DNA of 17,087 nt. Source: Candidatus Latescibacterota bacterium. Its GTDB lineage: Bacteria > JAAXHH01 > JACQVL01. The notes under the pieces are model-generated. The model did not search any database. It saw only the letters and a list, made by a program, of their open reading frames with translations, and was not told the DNA's origin. The stretch lies in NCBI GenBank assembly GCA_016209865.1, contig JACQVL010000343.1, forward strand, positions 1-17,087, written 5' to 3'. Every line of letters starts with the position of its first letter. Position 1 is the stretch's first letter. The position numbers were made by a program, and so were the translations under genes. Positions 14,167 to 17,087 of this stretch are shown here, piece after piece.

Positions 14167-14952
14167 ATGCCAGGTTTGAAGGATGTTATGGAATCCGTCA
14201 AAGAATCGCAGGTCTGGAAGTCGGTCGCCCGCAACCCGCTACCGTCGAACGCCAGGACACGAGCCTTGGCGGTGTTGAATAATGTCTTCCTTCATCTCCA
14301 CCCGGTACGGGCCCCGCAATCGGGGATTCGGCTCAAGTACACCTGGTGTATGGGGGGGCTGACCTTCTTCGTCTTCCTCGTCGAGGTCATCACCGGCATT
14401 CTCCTGATGTTCTACTACCGTCCGACCGTCGAGTTTGCGTACGCGGACATCATCGACCTTCGCGAGCAGGCGCCGTTGGGGCTGATGCGGGAGCTCCATC
14501 GTTGGGGGGCGCATACGATGGTCATCACCGTCTGGCTGCACATGATGCGGGTGTTCATGACCGGCGCGTACAAGCCGCCCCGCGAGTTCAACTGGGTGGT
14601 GGGGGTCGTCCTCCTGCTCCTCACCCTCCTGCTGAGTTTTACCGGCTATCTGCTGCCCTGGGATCAACTGGCCATGTGGGCGGTGACGGTGGGGACGAAC
14701 ATGGCGCGCGCGACCCCGTTCGTCGGCTATGAAGGGCCAGGGGCTGCGCTCTTAAAATTGGGGGATATCAATCTCGTGCACTCCGCGGACGACGTCCGCT
14801 TTGCCCTGTTAGCGGGCCGGTTTGTCGGCGAAGCGACCCTCCTCCGGTTCTACGTGCTGCACTGTGTCGCCATCCCGTTCGTGGCGACGATCCTGATGGC
14901 GGTCCATTTCTGGCGCATCCGGAAGGACGGCGGCATCTCTGGCCCGATGTAG
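14167..14952 (+). CDS. petB: Cytochrome b6-like subunit (N-terminal half of cytochrome b)
   Basis: 261 residues, four transmembrane helices. Haem ligands are H111 and H125 in helix B ([16 protein letters not shown]) and H232 and H247 in helix D ([18 protein letters not shown]); the 14- and 15-residue spacings are those of cytochrome b6. C61 in [12 protein letters not shown] aligns with the cysteine of b6 (YCLGG) that covalently holds the extra haem c_i/c_n in b6f and in some menaquinol complexes. [14 protein letters not shown] is also b6-like. It binds haems b_L and b_H of the quinol-oxidising complex in the inner membrane. ATG follows GGAGGAGACT. An N-terminal cytoplasmic tail of about 50 residues precedes helix A. 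It ends in TAG, 12 bases before the subunit-IV gene. Confidence 0.92.
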   Translation: MPGLKDVMESVKESQVWKSVARNPLPSNARTRALAVLNNVFLHLHPVRAPQSGIRLKYTWCMGGLTFFVFLVEVITGILLMFYYRPTVEFAYADIIDLREQAPLGLMRELHRWGAHTMVITVWLHMMRVFMTGAYKPPREFNWVVGVVLLLLTLLLSFTGYLLPWDQLAMWAVTVGTNMARATPFVGYEGPGAALLKLGDINLVHSADDVRFALLAGRFVGEATLLRFYVLHCVAIPFVATILMAVHFWRIRKDGGISGPM

Positions 14953-14964
14953 GCGGAGGGAGTT

Positions 14965-16032
14965 ATGATTAAGATCATCATCAACTGGTTAGCCCTACCC
15001 TACATGTACGTATCGATCGCGATCGTCCTGTTCTTCCTCACCATCCGGTCGCGCAAGCTCTGGACGGGGAAAGCCGGGGGGCTGCTCCTCCTGGGGTCGA
15101 TCCTCTTCCTCGCGTACAGTCTGACGGATGAACACTTCAGAGGCCTGGTCACCCGTCCAGATAACGTGCCCATCGTCATGCTGTTGTTCGCGGTCGGGTT
15201 TTTCGTCTGGTTTGCCCTCAAACAGGCGCACGAGAACGATGAACGTGTGATGCAGGGAAAGCCGTTGGACGAAGTCGCATGGAAAGATAAGGTCTTCGTC
15301 TGGCCGAACCTGGTCTACACCGAACTGATCTGTATGGTCGTCGCCACGATCGTCCTCGTCGTGTGGTCGATCTACATCCCCGCCCCGCTCGAGCAGCCCG
15401 CCAACCCGTCGAGCTCGCCCAACCCGTCAAAGGCGCCCTGGTATTTCCTCGGCCTCCAGGAGATGCTCGTCTACTTCGACCCCTGGATCGCCGGGGTGCT
15501 GCTCCCCGGGTTCATCATCCTCGGCCTGATGGCCACCCCGTACATCGATAAAAACCCGAAAGGCAACGGGTACTATACGTTCAAAGAGCGGAAGTTTGCG
15601 ATCACGATCTACCTCTTCGGGTTCTCTATTATGTGGGTGTTGCTCATCATCAACGGCACGTTCTTGCGCGGCCCCAACTGGAACTTCTTCGGCCCGTATG
15701 AGCCCTGGGACATCCATAAGCTCGTCCCGTTGAACAACGTCAACCTCTCTGAGTTCATCTACGTGAAATTCCTGGGCACGGGACTCCCGAAGCACTGGTT
15801 CTTCCGAGAAATCTTCGGGATTGCCCTGGTGGTCGGGTATTTTGCGGTCGGTCACTGGTACTTAGCGAAGAAGCTGCTCAAGCGGTTCCACGACCTGATG
15901 GGGCCGGTGCGATTCCATCTCATGGCGTTCTTGCTGTTGGTGATGGTCGCTACGATCGCCAAGATGTACCTGCGATGGACGATGAACCTGAAATACATCA
16001 TCGGGATCTCGGAATTCTTCTTCAATATCTAA
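14965..16032 (+). CDS. petD: Subunit IV-like (C-terminal cytochrome b) protein, enlarged
   Basis: 355 residues, more than twice the 160 of b6f subunit IV. Residues 10-85 form an added N-terminal region with about three transmembrane helices (YVSIAIVLFFLTI; GLLLLGSILFLAY; IVMLLFAVGFFVWF). From about 105 on it follows the family: WPNLVYTELICMVV..., then the Qo-loop NPSKAPWYFLGLQE, where PEWY is replaced by APWY (157-160), so the proton-accepting glutamate is absent. Two or three further helices extend the C-terminus, ending in ISEFFFNI. It completes the quinol site with the cytochrome b6-like subunit. Such PEWY replacements are known from menaquinol-using complexes, so a menaquinol substrate is likely (inference). 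Start ATG follows GGAGGGAG. The stop is followed at once by a heptamer array (16034-16068). Confidence 0.88.
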   Translation: MIKIIINWLALPYMYVSIAIVLFFLTIRSRKLWTGKAGGLLLLGSILFLAYSLTDEHFRGLVTRPDNVPIVMLLFAVGFFVWFALKQAHENDERVMQGKPLDEVAWKDKVFVWPNLVYTELICMVVATIVLVVWSIYIPAPLEQPANPSSSPNPSKAPWYFLGLQEMLVYFDPWIAGVLLPGFIILGLMATPYIDKNPKGNGYYTFKERKFAITIYLFGFSIMWVLLIINGTFLRGPNWNFFGPYEPWDIHKLVPLNNVNLSEFIYVKFLGTGLPKHWFFREIFGIALVVGYFAVGHWYLAKKLLKRFHDLMGPVRFHLMAFLLLVMVATIAKMYLRWTMNLKYIIGISEFFFNI

Positions 16033-16033
16033 A

Positions 16034-16068
16034 CGGTCGACACCGATCGACCACCGATCACTGATAGA
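16034..16068. repeat. Heptamer array after the subunit-IV gene stop
   Basis: About five heptamers: CGGTCGA, CACCGAT, CGACCAC, CGATCAC, TGATAGA. It starts one base after the TAA stop (16030-16032). Bases 16053-16064 (ACCGATCACTGA) match 7275-7286 exactly. It sits immediately before the Shine-Dalgarno of the cytochrome gene. Confidence 0.7.
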
Positions 16069-16069
16069 C

Positions 16070-16077
16070 GAGGGAGG
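16070..16077 (+). promoter_or_regulatory. Shine-Dalgarno GAGGGAGG deciding the TTG start of the cytochrome gene
   Basis: GAGGGAGG with a six-base gap to TTG at 16084-16086. It shows that the following open frame, which has no good early ATG, is translated. Confidence 0.75.
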
Positions 16078-16083
16078 CCGGTC

Positions 16084-17087
16084 TTGAACAAACAGAATGG
16101 AGACGGAGAGGATCTTTATAATATCAAGAAACTCAACGCCACCTTTGCCATCTCCAGCCTCATCGTGTTGATCGCCATCGTCGGCATGGTGTGGGCCGAC
16201 TACGCGCGTGAATGGAAGGTCTGGCAGCGAGCGTTCAACGACCTGGAGATCGCGCGAACCGAGCGGGCGATCGCGCAGGCGGACAGCGCGATCGACAAGA
16301 CGCAGCTTCAGCAGCTCGAAGATTCCCTCAAGGTGGTCAACGACCAGCTCACTCAGCGGCAGAGCGACATCGACGCGGCCCAGAAGCGCGTCAACTCCCT
16401 GGCCGCGCAGTGGTATAAGATCGATCAGGTTGCCCGGTTTGCCAAAGCGACGTACGATGCGCAGAAGTACGAGTATGAGAAAGCCGCTCAGATCGACAGC
16501 GTCGGCGCGAAGAAGAGACGAGAACAGCTCGACCAATCACTCGCCCGGCTGACCGACCTGAATGAGCAGGTCAAACAGATCGCCGCACAGCGCGACAGCG
16601 CGGAAGTCTCGTTGACCCAGTTGACGGCGGACCGGGAGCAGATTCAGAAGCGGATCGCCGACCTCGAGCTGTCCCGGACTCGCCTGGAGAAAAAACTGGC
16701 GAGCATCAGCCGTTTCAACCTGAGCACCCTGCTCAGCAAGGATGCGGGCCGGATTCTCAGCGGACTGATCAATGACTTCTTCCGCAATCAACCGCTCGTC
16801 GACTTTATCAACCCGTCCCTCAAGATTCAACAGGTCGTGGTCGATAACATCAGGGAAAACGTCAACTTCTCGACCATCCCCAAAGTCGATCGCTGCATGA
16901 CTTGCCATCTGGCGATCGAAAAGCCGGGCTACGAGGAGCAACAGCCATTCAAGTCTCACCCCAACCTCGCCCTCTTCCTGGATGCCCGCTCTCCCCATCC
17001 GATGGCCAAATTCGGCTGCACCGCCTGCCATCTGGGCCGCGGCCGGGGGACGACGTTCGCCAGCGTCGCCCACACCCCCCACGACGC
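16084..17087 (+). CDS. Membrane-anchored coiled-coil c-type cytochrome (partial, runs off right edge)
   Basis: At least 334 codons, open to the window edge, starting with TTG behind an ideal Shine-Dalgarno. Order: cytoplasmic tail (about 1-18), one transmembrane helix (about 21-38, TFAISSLIVLIAIVGMVW), a long heptad-rich Gln/Asp/Arg stretch (about 45-205) that should form a coiled coil outside the membrane, a short linker (NPSLKIQQVVVDNIREN), and then haem c sites CMTCH (271-275) and CTACH (312-316), with further histidines (SHPN, SPHP) as possible distal ligands. More CxxCH motifs probably follow outside the window. The gene follows the subunit-IV gene by 51 bases and likely encodes the electron-accepting cytochrome of this bc/b6f-like complex, holding its haems away from the membrane on the coiled coil (inference). 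An ATG-only gene search would miss it. Confidence 0.9.
   Translation, partial: MNKQNGDGEDLYNIKKLNATFAISSLIVLIAIVGMVWADYAREWKVWQRAFNDLEIARTERAIAQADSAIDKTQLQQLEDSLKVVNDQLTQRQSDIDAAQKRVNSLAAQWYKIDQVARFAKATYDAQKYEYEKAAQIDSVGAKKRREQLDQSLARLTDLNEQVKQIAAQRDSAEVSLTQLTADREQIQKRIADLELSRTRLEKKLASISRFNLSTLLSKDAGRILSGLINDFFRNQPLVDFINPSLKIQQVVVDNIRENVNFSTIPKVDRCMTCHLAIEKPGYEEQQPFKSHPNLALFLDARSPHPMAKFGCTACHLGRGRGTTFASVAHTPHD

Noticed and set aside
16537-17082. Minus-strand frame of 181 residues at the right edge
   Set aside because: Opposite the TTG-started cytochrome, which has a Shine-Dalgarno, membrane helix and two CxxCH motifs; no support for the reverse frame.

Overview
The window looks like a piece of chromosome from an uncultivated, GC-rich bacterium (about 60% G+C by eye). 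Nothing in it is phage-like, and there is no IS element, CRISPR array, tRNA or rRNA. The respiratory genes (a b6-type cytochrome b split in two, a Rieske protein and a tethered multihaem-type cytochrome), the iron-uptake cluster and the many degenerate heptanucleotide arrays resemble environmental lineages such as Methylomirabilota/NC10, Nitrospirota, Zixibacteria or their neighbours. I cannot fix the phylum from sequence alone.

Left part, 1-6008. A plus-strand M24 (Xaa-Pro type) peptidase is interrupted by one in-frame TAG at 994-996; reading continues cleanly to 1179. Converging on it is a minus-strand set: ROK-family sugar kinase, M20 metallopeptidase, zinc-free quinone oxidoreductase (MDR family) and a Tat-exported FAD amine oxidase. 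The set reads as general catabolism and redox rather than one clear pathway.

Middle, 6096-11005, minus strand. This is an iron-uptake operon in transcription order: an FTR1 iron permease fused to a C-terminal DUF2318 Cys-rich domain, two MacB/FtsX-type permeases, and an ABC ATPase whose C-terminus is a DtxR/MntR-like iron-sensor module. It corresponds to the FTR1/P19-ABC systems (Campylobacter p19 locus, E. coli fetMP-fetABCDEF), but with genes fused, no P19 protein visible, and the likely iron sensor welded onto the ATPase. A good sigma70-type promoter (TTGACC-17-TATATT) and a perfect 14-bp-arm palindrome lie in its leader. I regard this as the most novel system in the window.

Next come alr (alanine racemase, minus), with a near-consensus promoter TTGACA-17-TATATT, and then the divergent plus-strand respiratory block 12523-17087: a membrane-anchored HEAT-repeat protein, Rieske protein, cytochrome b6-like subunit with a predicted haem c_i cysteine, an enlarged subunit-IV-like protein with an altered Qo motif (APWY), and a TTG-started, membrane-anchored coiled-coil c-type cytochrome that runs off the right edge.

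A layer not explained by the genes is a set of degenerate 7-bp tandem arrays with different units at each site (3430-3528, 4862-4951, 5305-5378, 6070-6097, 7275-7302, 16034-16068, and 17-50 at the left edge). Most begin at or within a few bases of a stop codon; some occur as inverted pairs that would fold into long hairpins; one sits inside the ROK kinase gene and is translated. Other short palindromes (a dRS3-like repeat, a GTAGGGGC-type palindrome, a 16-bp-stem hairpin) occupy the remaining intergenic spaces. There is no gene-free stretch longer than about 200 bases.
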